A stretch of 13,728 nt of DNA from GCA-2732805 sp964516605 (GCA_964516605.1 CAZFAA010000052.1:1-13728), one strand, 5' to 3'; shown: positions 1 to 8,166, numbered from the stretch's first letter. Numbers and translations are program-made. Notes: generated by a model not told the origin, from the letters alone.

Positions 1-517
1 CTGCATCTAATTATTCAGCGCTGACAAAAAATGTACGTGAGTAACAGTAACCGATTTTGCGAATAATATAGGGAGTAATGGTGGCGGGAATTAAGCCTAA
101 TTTTACTTCAGAAAAACAAAACTGCGCATCATGGCTTGAAATTACCGTATCACAACATGCAATTAAACCAAGGCCTCCACCGTATACCTTGCCATGCACA
201 ACACCGATTAAAGGTTGGGGTAAGGTGCTTAGCGTATGAAAAAACACACCCAGCGCAATCGCGTCCTCTTTATTTTTCTCAAAAGGATGGTTAATTTGGC
301 TGCCCATCCACTCGAGATCCGCGCCAGCACAGAAATGTTTCCCTTCGCCTTTTAAAATGACCACCCTTACATTAGTCAGTTGACTGAGCGTTTGACACAA
401 TTCTGTTAATTCCGTCATCACATCTGGGGTGAGTGCGTTGTATTTAGAGGGTCGGTTGAGTGTAATATGCGCTATATCGTCGGCAACGTGGAATTTTAAG
501 TGTTCATAATTTCGCAT
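1..517 (-). pseudogene. liuC: Methylglutaconyl-CoA hydratase (crotonase family), interrupted by an in-frame stop; 3' part outside window
   Basis: Enoyl-CoA hydratase/isomerase family protein closest to the LiuC type, which hydrates 3-methylglutaconyl-CoA to HMG-CoA in leucine breakdown. Visible landmarks are the CoA/oxyanion segment HFCAGADLEWM (residues 61-71), VYGGGLGLIACCD (111-123) and FSEVKLGLIP (135-144), whose Glu137 matches the second crotonase catalytic Glu. The first catalytic Glu position is Gly, which I recall as usual for LiuC proteins. The frame starts at ATG 515-517 with a weak ribosome site. It hits TAA at 11-13 after residue 168, where the family normally has about 260. Codons after the stop (10 down to 1) read Leu-Asp-Ala in the same frame, matching the family pattern A-E-R-F-D-A, so this is a nonsense change (for example CAA or CGA to TAA) and not a natural end. 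It may be a pseudogene, a truncated product or a sequence error. The start is divergent from the transporter at 592. Confidence 0.75.
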
Positions 518-591
518 TTTAAAGTCTCTGTAGTAGAATCGTCGGTCTGTCGATCCTTTTTTAAGAAAACGAGATTATAGTAGGCATCTTT

Positions 592-1962
592 ATGAATAAG
601 CAAGCAGGCTCATCTAAAAAGCGCGCCAGTTGGAGCTCACAGTTAACGTTTATCTTAGCGTTAACTGGTGCTGCGGTGGGGTTGGGAAATATTTGGAAAT
701 TCCCGTATATGGCGGGTGATAATGGCGGTAGCGCTTTTGTGTTGATTTATATTGTTGCTGTGGTGTTGATTGGCGTGCCAGTGATGATTGCTGAAATTGT
801 CATAGGACGTGCTTCAAAGCAAAATCCGATCGATGCGCTGCAGTCATTGGCTGTGCAACATCAGCAGAGTCGTCATTGGTCCTTGCTTGGCTGGTGGGGT
901 ATGTTGGGTTTGTTAATTACTTTATCGTTTTATTCTGTGATTGCTGGCTGGTCGGTATTTTATTTAATTCAGGCATTATCGGGTGCATTGAATGACAAAA
1001 CAGCGCAAGGTTTGGTAACCATTTGGCATGGTTTTTTAAATTCGCCTGGGGAAATGCTGCTGTTTACTGTGGTGTTTATTTTTTTAACCTTGTATGTCGT
1101 GGGGCGGGGTGTGCGACACGGTATTGAAATTGCTAATACGTATATGATGCCATTGCTGTTTTTGATTCTATTTTTTCTGGTTTTTTACGCCCACATTATA
1201 GCAGGCTCTGACTTCATGCAGGCAGTGCATTTTTTATTTGATTTTAAAAGCGAAAAAATTACCGGTGCAGTCGTGATTAATGCACTGGGTCATGCGTTTT
1301 TCACCTTGGCTGTCGGTGTAGGTGCTATGGAAATTTACGGCTCTTATATTGGCGAGGATACCTCAATTGGTCAGTCTGTATTGATTACAGTTATTTTAGA
1401 TGTGTTGACTGCTTTTTTAAGTGGGCTGGCTATTTTTCCCATGTTATTTATGTATCATATCGCGCCTCAGCAAGGGCCTGGGCTTATGTTTTTGGCTTTA
1501 CCGATGGCCTTTACACATATGTTTGGCGGCCAGTGGTTGGCGACATTATTTTTTATTTTACTGCTTTTTGCAGCGTGGGCATCGTCTATTAATATGGCAG
1601 AACCGATGGTCGCAATGTTAAGTGAGAAGACACGTTTGACGCGCAGGCAAGCCAGTTTTATAGTCGGTATATTGACTGCGATGCTGAGTTTGGTGTCGAT
1701 TTTCAGTTTTAATATTTGGCAACATGTTCACTTATTTGGTCGATTTGATTTGTTTACCGCGATTACGGATTTATCGACCAATATTTTCCTGCCAATTGGC
1801 GGCATTTTTTATGCTTTATTTGCAGGGTGGGTGATGGCGCGCAAGTTGACACACCAGCAACTGAGCTTTAAGTTCGAGTGGCTTTACAAAATATGGTTGT
1901 TTCTCACGCGTATTGTGGCACCTATTGGCGTGTTGATTGTCTTGATTGGCGCGTTTTTTTAA
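592..1962 (+). CDS. Sodium-dependent amino-acid transporter, NSS (SNF/SLC6) family
   Basis: Inner-membrane symporter that probably imports an amino acid with Na+. The 456-residue length fits the bacterial 11-helix members such as MhsT and Tyt1. The family signature is intact at residues 24-50: GAAVGLGNIWKFPYMAGDNG followed by GSAFV, the unwound helix 1 region that holds Na+ and the substrate carboxylate. Further hydrophobic segments follow throughout, for example 58-75, 102-128, 153-170, 184-205 and 395-415, ending in a hydrophobic helix with a very short tail. ATG at 592 follows a weak GTAGG ribosome site. The upstream 74 bp is shared divergently with the broken hydratase. The substrate cannot be read from sequence; a hydrophobic or branched-chain amino acid would suit the leucine-degradation neighbours, but that is inference. 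The family call is very secure. Confidence 0.95.
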   Translation: MNKQAGSSKKRASWSSQLTFILALTGAAVGLGNIWKFPYMAGDNGGSAFVLIYIVAVVLIGVPVMIAEIVIGRASKQNPIDALQSLAVQHQQSRHWSLLGWWGMLGLLITLSFYSVIAGWSVFYLIQALSGALNDKTAQGLVTIWHGFLNSPGEMLLFTVVFIFLTLYVVGRGVRHGIEIANTYMMPLLFLILFFLVFYAHIIAGSDFMQAVHFLFDFKSEKITGAVVINALGHAFFTLAVGVGAMEIYGSYIGEDTSIGQSVLITVILDVLTAFLSGLAIFPMLFMYHIAPQQGPGLMFLALPMAFTHMFGGQWLATLFFILLLFAAWASSINMAEPMVAMLSEKTRLTRRQASFIVGILTAMLSLVSIFSFNIWQHVHLFGRFDLFTAITDLSTNIFLPIGGIFYALFAGWVMARKLTHQQLSFKFEWLYKIWLFLTRIVAPIGVLIVLIGAFF

Positions 1963-2068
1963 ATAATGCCAAGCTCATTTCCTAGCTTTATTACGCCTCA
2001 GTAACGATGTGTATGTGCCGATAAGGGCGCCTCACGGTGTTCTTTCCATTTTAATAATTACATATTAT

Positions 2069-2096
2069 TTGACAATGCATCTTTACGATGTATAGT
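2069..2096 (+). promoter_or_regulatory. Sigma70-type promoter of the PadR-family gene, with overlapping palindrome
   Basis: A perfect -35 hexamer TTGACA (2069-2074) and a -10 TATAGT (2091-2096) are separated by 16 nt, 30 nt before the ATG at 2127. An imperfect inverted repeat, ATGCATC (2075-2081) and GATGTAT (2087-2093) around a 5-nt centre, fills the spacer and touches the -10. PadR-family repressors commonly bind such ATG/CAT-rich dyads at their own promoter, so autoregulation is a reasonable inference. Confidence 0.6.
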
Positions 2097-2126
2097 ATGG
2101 GTAGGATATAAATTAAGGTGTTTTTA

Positions 2127-2675
2127 ATGAAAAAAACTTATGCCAACCAGAGTATTTATGCCATTTTAGGTTTCCTGCACGACTGTGACATGTCTGGTTA
2201 TGATATACGCAAGCGCGCACAAGAAACGGTTGGTTATTTCTGGCATGAAAGTGAAGGGCATCTGTATCCTACTTTACAGCGTATGGTGAAATCGGGATTG
2301 ATTAAGGAGGGTGGGGCTTCGAGGCGCAATGCACGTAAACGCAAACAATACAGCATCACTGAATTTGGCAAAGAAAAATTAAAAGAATGGTTAGCAACGC
2401 CAGTGGAAGAGGGGCGGGTGCGTAATTCATTTTTGCTGAAATTATTTTTCTCGAAAAAAATGAAGCCTGCTGTAATTCATGAGCATTTAGAACGTGAGCT
2501 GTTTAAACGTAAAGAGCAGATGGCTATCTATAAACGTATTCAAGATGATATTAAAAATTCAGACAAAAATGATCAGCATACGCAGTTATGGAGCATGACC
2601 TTAGATTATGGCTTGCGGCATACGCAATGTTGGATTGATTGGTTGCAAGACAGTATGAAGTTAATGGCTAAATAA
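2127..2675 (+). CDS. PadR-family transcriptional regulator
   Basis: DNA-binding regulator of 182 residues with the two-part layout of PadR subfamily 1. The N-terminal winged helix-turn-helix spans about residues 8-88 (SIYAILGFL, SGYDIRK, HLYPTLQRMVKSGLI, then YSITEFGKEKLKEWL). A helical C-terminal dimerisation domain of the Vir_act_alpha_C type follows (about 95-180, with WSMTLDYGLRHTQCWIDWL near the end). I chose ATG 2127 over the in-frame GTG at 2118 because AAGGTG at 2115-2120 is then a well-placed ribosome site 6 nt upstream of the ATG. It has its own promoter and sits 164 bp after the transporter on the same strand, convergent with the carboxyltransferase gene (31-bp gap). Its inducer is unknown. 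The transporter or its own gene are the obvious local targets. Confidence 0.92.
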   Translation: MKKTYANQSIYAILGFLHDCDMSGYDIRKRAQETVGYFWHESEGHLYPTLQRMVKSGLIKEGGASRRNARKRKQYSITEFGKEKLKEWLATPVEEGRVRNSFLLKLFFSKKMKPAVIHEHLERELFKRKEQMAIYKRIQDDIKNSDKNDQHTQLWSMTLDYGLRHTQCWIDWLQDSMKLMAK

Positions 2676-2706
2676 CAACATGACTCAGAGCGCTAAAAAT
2701 TGTCAA

Positions 2707-4314
2707 TCACATGCGCATAATAGCAAAATGCGTATCTTGAATAGGCTTTTGCAAGCATGCCTTTAAGCAATGGCTGATGACAGTGCGTGTTTGCAAAGGA
2801 TTAATAATGCCATCATCCCACATGCGCGCACTGGCGTAATAAGCGCTCGATTTATCATCGTAGATCGATTTAATACGACTGCGAAAACTCTGTTCGCGCT
2901 CTTGTGGCCATTCCTCTCCTTGGCGTTTTTTCTTTGCACGCTGCACCTCAGCGAGCACGCCGGCTGCTTGCTCACCACCCATCACGGCAATTTTGGCATT
3001 CGGCCACATGAAAATAAAATTTGGATCATAGGCACGCCCACACATGGCATAGTTACCCGCACCAAAACTACCACCTACAATCACAGTAATTTTAGGAACA
3101 TTCGCGCATGCAACGGCGGCGACCATTTTAGCACCGTGCTTAGCAATACCGCCTGCCTCACTTTTTTTGCCTACCATAAAACCGGTAATATTTTGTAAAA
3201 AGAGTAGGGGAATTTTGCGCATACAACACAGTTGAATAAATTGCGTGCCTTTATTTGCTGATTCTGAGAATAAAATTCCATTGTTTGCAACGATACCTAC
3301 AGGAATGCCATCTATATGCGCAAAACCACACACCAATGTTTTACCATACAATGCTTTAAATTCATCAAATACCGAAGCATCTACAATACGCGCAATGATT
3401 TCACGGATATCAAAAGGCATACGTGTATCCGCGCTAATAATGCCGAGTAATTCTTCTGTTGGGTATTTGGGGGCTTGCGGTGCTTTTAACACAACAGGTC
3501 TTCTTTTTTTACGGTTTAGGTTCGCAACAATCTTACGTGCTATCTCTAATGCATGCTGATCATGTTCAGCATAATAATCTGCAACTCCGGACTCTCGGCA
3601 ATGCAGATCGGCACCACCTAATTCCTCTGCACTCACCACTTCTCCAGTAGCTGCTTTAACAAGAGGTGGTCCTGCTAAAAAAATTGTGGCTTGTTTTTTT
3701 ACCATGATAGTCTGATCTGCCATAGACGGTACATACGCCCCACCAGCTGTGCATGACCCCATAACCACTGCAATTTGTGGAATGTTCAGTGCTGACATGC
3801 GAGCTTGATTGTAAAAAATACGGCCGAAATGCTCTTTATCCGGAAAAACTTCATCTTGCATCGGTAAAAAAGCACCGCCTGAATCCACTAAATAAATACA
3901 CGGCAAATGATTTTTTTCTGCAATTTCTTGAGCTCGTAAATGTTTTTTTACGCTGATGGGATAGTAGGTGCCGCCTTTCACGCCCGGATCATTAGCAATA
4001 ATCATGCACAGTTGATGATGAATATAACCAACTCCGGCAATAACACCACCGGCTGGCACAGCGTCATCATAGAGCTCATGTCCTGCTAGTTGCGATAATT
4101 CTAAAAAAAATGTGTCAGGATCGAGTAATGTTTCAATACGTTCATGTGTTAATAATTTACCTTGATCCTTTTGACGTTGGCGTACTGCCTCAGGTACGGC
4201 CTGTTTAATTTGTTCGAGCATTTGATGCAGTTTATCTATATGTGGCAAAAATGCTTGAACATTATGTTTGAATTCATCACTACGCGGGTCAATTTTGGTT
4301 ACGATTTCTGACAT
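2707..4314 (-). CDS. liuB: Methylcrotonyl-CoA carboxylase, carboxyltransferase (beta) subunit
   Basis: Transfers CO2 from carboxybiotin to 3-methylcrotonyl-CoA in leucine catabolism, as the beta subunit of a biotin-dependent complex. The 535-residue length is normal for MCC-beta. The N-terminal crotonase-fold half carries VDSGGAFLPMQDEVFPD (143-159) and the oxyanion segment GSCTAGGAYVPSMAD (186-200). The C-terminal half carries NITGFMVG (375-382) and GGSFGAGNYAMCGRAYDP (414-431). The motif FLPMQDEVFPD and the overall length favour methylcrotonyl- over propionyl-CoA carboxylase. ATG 4312-4314 has an AGAGGA ribosome site that overlaps the TAG stop of the thiolase upstream (10-nt gap), so the two are almost surely co-transcribed and coupled. 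The alpha (biotin-carboxylase) subunit is not in the window. Confidence 0.95.
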   Translation of the reverse strand: MSEIVTKIDPRSDEFKHNVQAFLPHIDKLHQMLEQIKQAVPEAVRQRQKDQGKLLTHERIETLLDPDTFFLELSQLAGHELYDDAVPAGGVIAGVGYIHHQLCMIIANDPGVKGGTYYPISVKKHLRAQEIAEKNHLPCIYLVDSGGAFLPMQDEVFPDKEHFGRIFYNQARMSALNIPQIAVVMGSCTAGGAYVPSMADQTIMVKKQATIFLAGPPLVKAATGEVVSAEELGGADLHCRESGVADYYAEHDQHALEIARKIVANLNRKKRRPVVLKAPQAPKYPTEELLGIISADTRMPFDIREIIARIVDASVFDEFKALYGKTLVCGFAHIDGIPVGIVANNGILFSESANKGTQFIQLCCMRKIPLLFLQNITGFMVGKKSEAGGIAKHGAKMVAAVACANVPKITVIVGGSFGAGNYAMCGRAYDPNFIFMWPNAKIAVMGGEQAAGVLAEVQRAKKKRQGEEWPQEREQSFRSRIKSIYDDKSSAYYASARMWDDGIINPLQTRTVISHCLKACLQKPIQDTHFAIMRM

Positions 4315-4324
4315 GCTTTATCCT

Positions 4325-5494
4325 CTATATAAGTTCAATAGCGATAGCTTGGGCTTCGCCGCCACCAATGCATAAGCTGGCTATTCCTTTTTTTAAGCCA
4401 CGTGACTGTAAAGCGTGAATGAGCGTGACCACAATACGTGCACCACTGGCGCCAATGGGATGACCCAATACGCAAGCTCCACCATTAATATTACTTTTAT
4501 GCTGGGGAATTTTGAGTTCTTGTAGTGTTGCCATGGTGACACATGCAAACGCTTCGTTAATCTCAAAAAGATCTACGTCATTTAATGACCAATTGATTTT
4601 TTTAAGAAGGCCGGTGATTGCGTAAATTGGTGCTGTGGTGAACCAGTGTGGTTCACCTGCATACGTAAAATGGCCTACTACTTTAGCCATGGGTTTGAGG
4701 TTCAGTTGTTGGCTGTGGGTGAGGGTTGTGAGTGTAATGGCTGCAGCGCCATCTGATATAGAGCTTGCATTCGCTGCTGTAATGGTGCCGTTTGAGGCAA
4801 ATGCAGCGCGCAGTAATGGAATTTTTTCGGCTTTTATCGTTAAAGGGCCTTCATCTTGTGTAATCGTTTCAGTGCCTACTTGAATGGGAATAATTTCATT
4901 TTGAAATGCAGCACATTGCGTAGCGTGCTGTGCTTTTTTTAAAGAGTCTAATGCAAATGCATCTTGCATGGCGCGCGTAAAAGCATATTGACCAGCGCAT
5001 TTTTCTGCATGTAATCCCATCGACTGTTGATCATAAGCATCTTCGAGGCCATCTTTTTGCATATGATCGAGCATTTGCGCGTGACCATAACGGTAACCAA
5101 AGCGCGCTTTAGGAATTAAATAGGGCGCGCGTGTCATGTTTTCCATACCACCGGCAATCATTAATTGATGTGTGCCGGCTTTAATTTTGTCGTGAGCACT
5201 GGTCAGCGCCTCTAATCCTGAAGCACACATTTTATTGATGGTGGTGCATGCAGTTGTTATGGGTAAACCTGCTTTAAGAGCCGCTTGACGTGCTGGCGCT
5301 TGCCCTAAGCCTGCTGAAAGCACGCAACCCATGTTAACCGCATCAATTTGAGCAGTGGTTAAACCTGCTTTTTTATAGCAGGCACGAATGGGGAACGCGC
5401 CGAGTTCTGGTGTGGGTATATCTTTAAAGTAGCCATTAAAGTTGCCAATTGGGGTGCGGTAAGCATTAATAATTACAATTTCAGGTGAAGACAT
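4325..5494 (-). CDS. Acetyl-CoA C-acetyltransferase (thiolase II type)
   Basis: Interconverts acetoacetyl-CoA plus CoA and two acetyl-CoA, which would drain the acetoacetate end of leucine degradation. It has 389 residues, normal for thiolase. Nucleophile Cys90 lies in INKMCASGLEA, the second conserved block is EINEAFA, His345 lies in GHPIGASGAR and the acid/base Cys375 in CIGGGEAQ. All catalytic residues are present. The frame stays open 10 codons further upstream, but ATG 5492-5494 has AAGG 8 nt before it and gives the usual family N-terminus (SSPEIVIINAYRTPIG), so I use it. It is first of a two-gene unit with the carboxyltransferase and is divergent from the SDR gene across 100 bp. Specificity for acetoacetyl-CoA over longer chains is inferred from its neighbours. 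Confidence 0.92.
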   Translation of the reverse strand: MSSPEIVIINAYRTPIGNFNGYFKDIPTPELGAFPIRACYKKAGLTTAQIDAVNMGCVLSAGLGQAPARQAALKAGLPITTACTTINKMCASGLEALTSAHDKIKAGTHQLMIAGGMENMTRAPYLIPKARFGYRYGHAQMLDHMQKDGLEDAYDQQSMGLHAEKCAGQYAFTRAMQDAFALDSLKKAQHATQCAAFQNEIIPIQVGTETITQDEGPLTIKAEKIPLLRAAFASNGTITAANASSISDGAAAITLTTLTHSQQLNLKPMAKVVGHFTYAGEPHWFTTAPIYAITGLLKKINWSLNDVDLFEINEAFACVTMATLQELKIPQHKSNINGGACVLGHPIGASGARIVVTLIHALQSRGLKKGIASLCIGGGEAQAIAIELI

Positions 5495-5594
5495 GATGGT
5501 TGCCTTGTGCTTTAATCTTGACAAGGCATAACTTTATCATTAGTTTTAAGCGCTTCATAGGTTGATCATAATCTTCATCATGAGGAAAAACAGA

Positions 5595-6203
5595 ATGACA
5601 AAAAAAGTATTAGTTATTGGCGCGACGGGAACATTGGGAAGGGCGATTGTGACAGAGTTAGAGCGTGATTGTTTGGTCATCAAAGTGGGTAATTCATCAG
5701 GCGATGAGGTGGTGGATATTGCCTCCACGGATTCGATTCGTTCGCTGTATAGAAAGCACCAAGATGCTGATGCGGTCGTATGTGCAGCAGCACGCGGTGT
5801 TATTTTTAAGCCTTTATCGGATATGACAAAAGAAGATTACGTGAGCAGCATGCACAGTAAGCAATTAGGTCAGATTGATTTGGTCTTGCTGGGTGTGCAA
5901 TTGTTAAAGGCAACAGCCTCATTTACGTTAACCAGTGGTATATTGAATGTTGATCCGATTGCACAGGGTAGCGCTGCAGCGATGGTTAATGGTTCTTTGG
6001 AAGGATTTGTGCGTGCCGCTGCGATCGATATGCCCGCGAAACAACGAATTAATCTCGTATCCCCTGCATTATTGGTTGAGTCTGTTGAGCAATACCGCGG
6101 CTTTTTTGAAGGGTTTCATCCAGTGCCGGCGGCCACTGTGGCACTTGCTTATCGCAAAAGCATCATGGGCCAACAAACAGGTCAGATTTTTTGCGTGCAT
6201 TAA
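5595..6203 (+). CDS. Short-chain dehydrogenase-like Rossmann protein lacking the YxxxK pair
   Basis: A 202-residue SDR-fold protein. The nucleotide-binding glycine motif is VIGATGTLGRAI (residues 6-17); central segments AVVCAAARG and FTLTSGIL correspond to the NAAG and Ser strands of classical SDRs. It resembles a compact SDR subfamily I know as PRK07578 (SGIL, then VNGSLEGFVRAAAIDMP and INLVSPALLVES). Aligned to classical SDRs, the catalytic Tyr and Lys fall on Ala and Asn, so ordinary oxidoreductase chemistry is doubtful; the subfamily function is unknown to me. The frame is open upstream with a TTG at 5562, but ATG 5595 has GAGG about 9 nt before it and starts directly at the first beta strand. 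It is convergent with isovaleryl-CoA dehydrogenase (13-bp gap) and divergent from the thiolase. Confidence 0.88.
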   Translation: MTKKVLVIGATGTLGRAIVTELERDCLVIKVGNSSGDEVVDIASTDSIRSLYRKHQDADAVVCAAARGVIFKPLSDMTKEDYVSSMHSKQLGQIDLVLLGVQLLKATASFTLTSGILNVDPIAQGSAAAMVNGSLEGFVRAAAIDMPAKQRINLVSPALLVESVEQYRGFFEGFHPVPAATVALAYRKSIMGQQTGQIFCVH

Positions 6204-6216
6204 AATTGATGTAGCA

Positions 6217-7374
6217 CTAACTTTCTTTCATCAATTCTCGTCCGATGATCAAGCGCCTGATTTCAGATGTTCCTGCACCGATTTCATACAGTTTAGCATC
6301 ACGCAATAATCTGCCTGCAGGAAAGTCGTTAATGTAACCATTACCCCCTAATATTTGAATGGTTTGTAGTGTCATTTGTGTTGCATTTTCGGCTGCAAAT
6401 AAGATCACTGCTGCAGCATCGCGGTTGGTGACGGTTCCTTCATCACATGCTTGCGCTACTTGATATAAATAAGCACGTGCAGCATTTAATTGAGTATACA
6501 TGTCCGCGACTTTAGCTTGAATTAATTGAAAATCACCAATAGGCGAGCCAAATTGTTTGCGATCATGGATATAGGGTAGCACTAAGTCAAGGCACGCTTG
6601 CATAATGCCGACAGGGCCTGCTGCTAAAATAACACGTTCATAATTGAGACCGCTCATCAATACACGGATTCCTTCATTCAAAATGCCAAGAATCTGTGTT
6701 TTAGCAACACGGCAATCTTTGAAAACCAACTCACATGTATCTGAGCCGCGCATGCCTAATTTATCGAGTTTTTGTGCTGTAGTGAATCCAGGCATACCTT
6801 TTTCAATTAAAAAAGCAGTAATACCGTGTGATCCTGCAGTTGGATTTGTTTTGGCATAAACGATAATCACATCTGCTTCAGGCCCATTGGTGATCCACAT
6901 TTTGCTGCCATTGAGTATGAAATAATCACCATCTTCTGTGGCGGTTAATTTCATACTGATGACATCAGAACCTGAATTAGCTTCGCTCATAGCTAGCGCG
7001 CCGACAAATTGCCCGCTTACAAGATCTGGCAAATAAGATTGTTTTTGCTCTGGCGAACCAAAGCGGTGTAACTGGTTGACACATAAATTCGAATGCGCGC
7101 CATAACTTAAGCCAATTGAGCCGGAGGCTCGGCTGATTTCTTCCATAGCGATGGCATGTTCAAGATACCCCATGTTCGAACCACCGTATTCTTCTGCCAC
7201 AGTGATACCAAGTAAGCCCAGGGCGCCAAGTTTAGGCCATAAACTGCGTGGGAATTCGTTGCTCTGATCAATCTCATGTGCAATCGGTGCGATTTCGGAC
7301 TGAGCAAATTGATAGACAGCATCGCGTAATAGGTGAGCTGTTTGCGTTAACTGAGAGGGTATTCCTTGAATCAT
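6217..7374 (-). CDS. liuA: Isovaleryl-CoA dehydrogenase
   Basis: FAD-dependent acyl-CoA dehydrogenase of 385 residues that oxidises isovaleryl-CoA to 3-methylcrotonyl-CoA, passing electrons to ETF. The first acyl-CoA dehydrogenase signature is ALAMSEANSGSDV (126-138). FAD/substrate segments WITNGPEAD (160-168) and QILGGNGYINDFPAGRLLRD follow, with the C-terminal signature YEIGAGTSEIRRLIIGREL. The isovaleryl-specific catalytic base matches Glu246 in SGLNYERVILAAGPVG, the position of human IVD Glu254, while the usual acyl-CoA dehydrogenase Glu site in the YEIGAGTSE loop is Gly/Ala. This favours IVD over other family members. ATG 7372-7374 follows a TAGGAG ribosome site. It begins divergently from the methyltransferase-like gene at 7472, and the next gene downstream lies on the opposite strand, so it is transcribed alone. 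Confidence 0.95.
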   Translation of the reverse strand: MIQGIPSQLTQTAHLLRDAVYQFAQSEIAPIAHEIDQSNEFPRSLWPKLGALGLLGITVAEEYGGSNMGYLEHAIAMEEISRASGSIGLSYGAHSNLCVNQLHRFGSPEQKQSYLPDLVSGQFVGALAMSEANSGSDVISMKLTATEDGDYFILNGSKMWITNGPEADVIIVYAKTNPTAGSHGITAFLIEKGMPGFTTAQKLDKLGMRGSDTCELVFKDCRVAKTQILGILNEGIRVLMSGLNYERVILAAGPVGIMQACLDLVLPYIHDRKQFGSPIGDFQLIQAKVADMYTQLNAARAYLYQVAQACDEGTVTNRDAAAVILFAAENATQMTLQTIQILGGNGYINDFPAGRLLRDAKLYEIGAGTSEIRRLIIGRELMKES

Positions 7375-7471
7375 ATACTGATATCTCCTAAGCTAGTGTT
7401 CTTCTGTGTGCAAAGCCATGATCGCGCAATAGAGCGAGAATAGCAGACACTATATCAAAGAGGGGGGTGTC

Positions 7472-8164
7472 ATGACAAAGCATGAAGCTATTCCATGTTG
7501 GATCCACGGTCTTGAAGAATATGAACAGATGTTTGATTTGCAGGCTGATGATTATCGTAAAATTCTTTTTGATTTCCCGGGAAGTATCTCGAGCTTTAAT
7601 GCTGATGTCTATCAGCAAGCGCACCGTATTGTGAGTGGCGATACTATTTATTCTATGGATTTTCCAGCCATGCAAGCCTATGTCGAGCAGTTGTTACAGT
7701 CGAATTATGCTTACCTTAAACAGCATGCGCAGGCGGTGCTGCGTCATGGTGTCGCTGATATCGAATCTATTTTCAAAATAGTGCAAGACAATAGTGAACG
7801 GTTTTTGACAGATTATGTTACCGGTAAGAAGCAGGCACGTTATCAAGCGGTGTTTATGCCACATCTTCCTTATAAAAATCATGAGTTTCAGTTGGCTTTG
7901 TGTTGTGATTATGTATTTAATCATCACAAGCAAAATGACTGCACGCCACAAGAGGTTGTTTTTGAATTGTGCCGTATCGCAGAAGAAGTACGTATTTTTC
8001 CTGTATTAACAGAGCGGGGTGAGCCATCAACATGGCTTGGTCCCTTGATGCTTGAGTTGCAACAGCGCCATTACGGTATTGAGGTGCGTCATGTTGCTTT
8101 TAAAAATGTGAAAGGTAATAATGCGATGCTACGTATTTGGGCTCTTGAGTGTGTTGTTGAATAA
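7472..8164 (+). CDS. SAM-dependent methyltransferase-like protein with degenerate motif I
   Basis: A 230-residue soluble protein, no signal peptide. Its layout matches a methyltransferase-like family seen in many bacteria: Y-x-x-M-F-D-L near the start (residues 17-23), ILFDFPGSISSFNADV (31-46) where the SAM-binding loop usually reads C-P-A/G-G-x-(A/S)-S-F, then GDTIY (56-60). The later motif FQLALCCDYVFNH (139-151) and strand EVRIFPVL (172-179) correspond to motifs IV and V, and GNNAMLRIW (215-223) ends the domain. The loop lacks the usual Cys and some glycines, so SAM binding is uncertain. The ATG at 7472 follows GAGGGG. Only 2 nt separate its stop from pyrD, so the two are co-transcribed and probably translationally coupled, though no biochemical link is known to me. 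Confidence 0.7.
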   Translation: MTKHEAIPCWIHGLEEYEQMFDLQADDYRKILFDFPGSISSFNADVYQQAHRIVSGDTIYSMDFPAMQAYVEQLLQSNYAYLKQHAQAVLRHGVADIESIFKIVQDNSERFLTDYVTGKKQARYQAVFMPHLPYKNHEFQLALCCDYVFNHHKQNDCTPQEVVFELCRIAEEVRIFPVLTERGEPSTWLGPLMLELQQRHYGIEVRHVAFKNVKGNNAMLRIWALECVVE

Positions 8165-8166
8165 TT

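Noticed and set aside
1971..1988. Small hairpin AAGCT...AGCTT after the transporter stop
   Set aside because: Only a 5-bp AT-rich stem with an 8-nt loop and no T-run; not convincing as a terminator.
2770..3198. Open frame of 142 codons antisense to the carboxyltransferase gene
   Set aside because: It is a shadow of a highly conserved gene on the other strand; its translation shows no domain pattern and no ribosome site.
7388..7675. Minus-strand open frame of 95 codons running from inside the methyltransferase-like gene to the dehydrogenase start
   Set aside because: Most of it overlaps a better-supported coding frame; the tail looks protein-like by eye but matches nothing I know and lacks a ribosome site.
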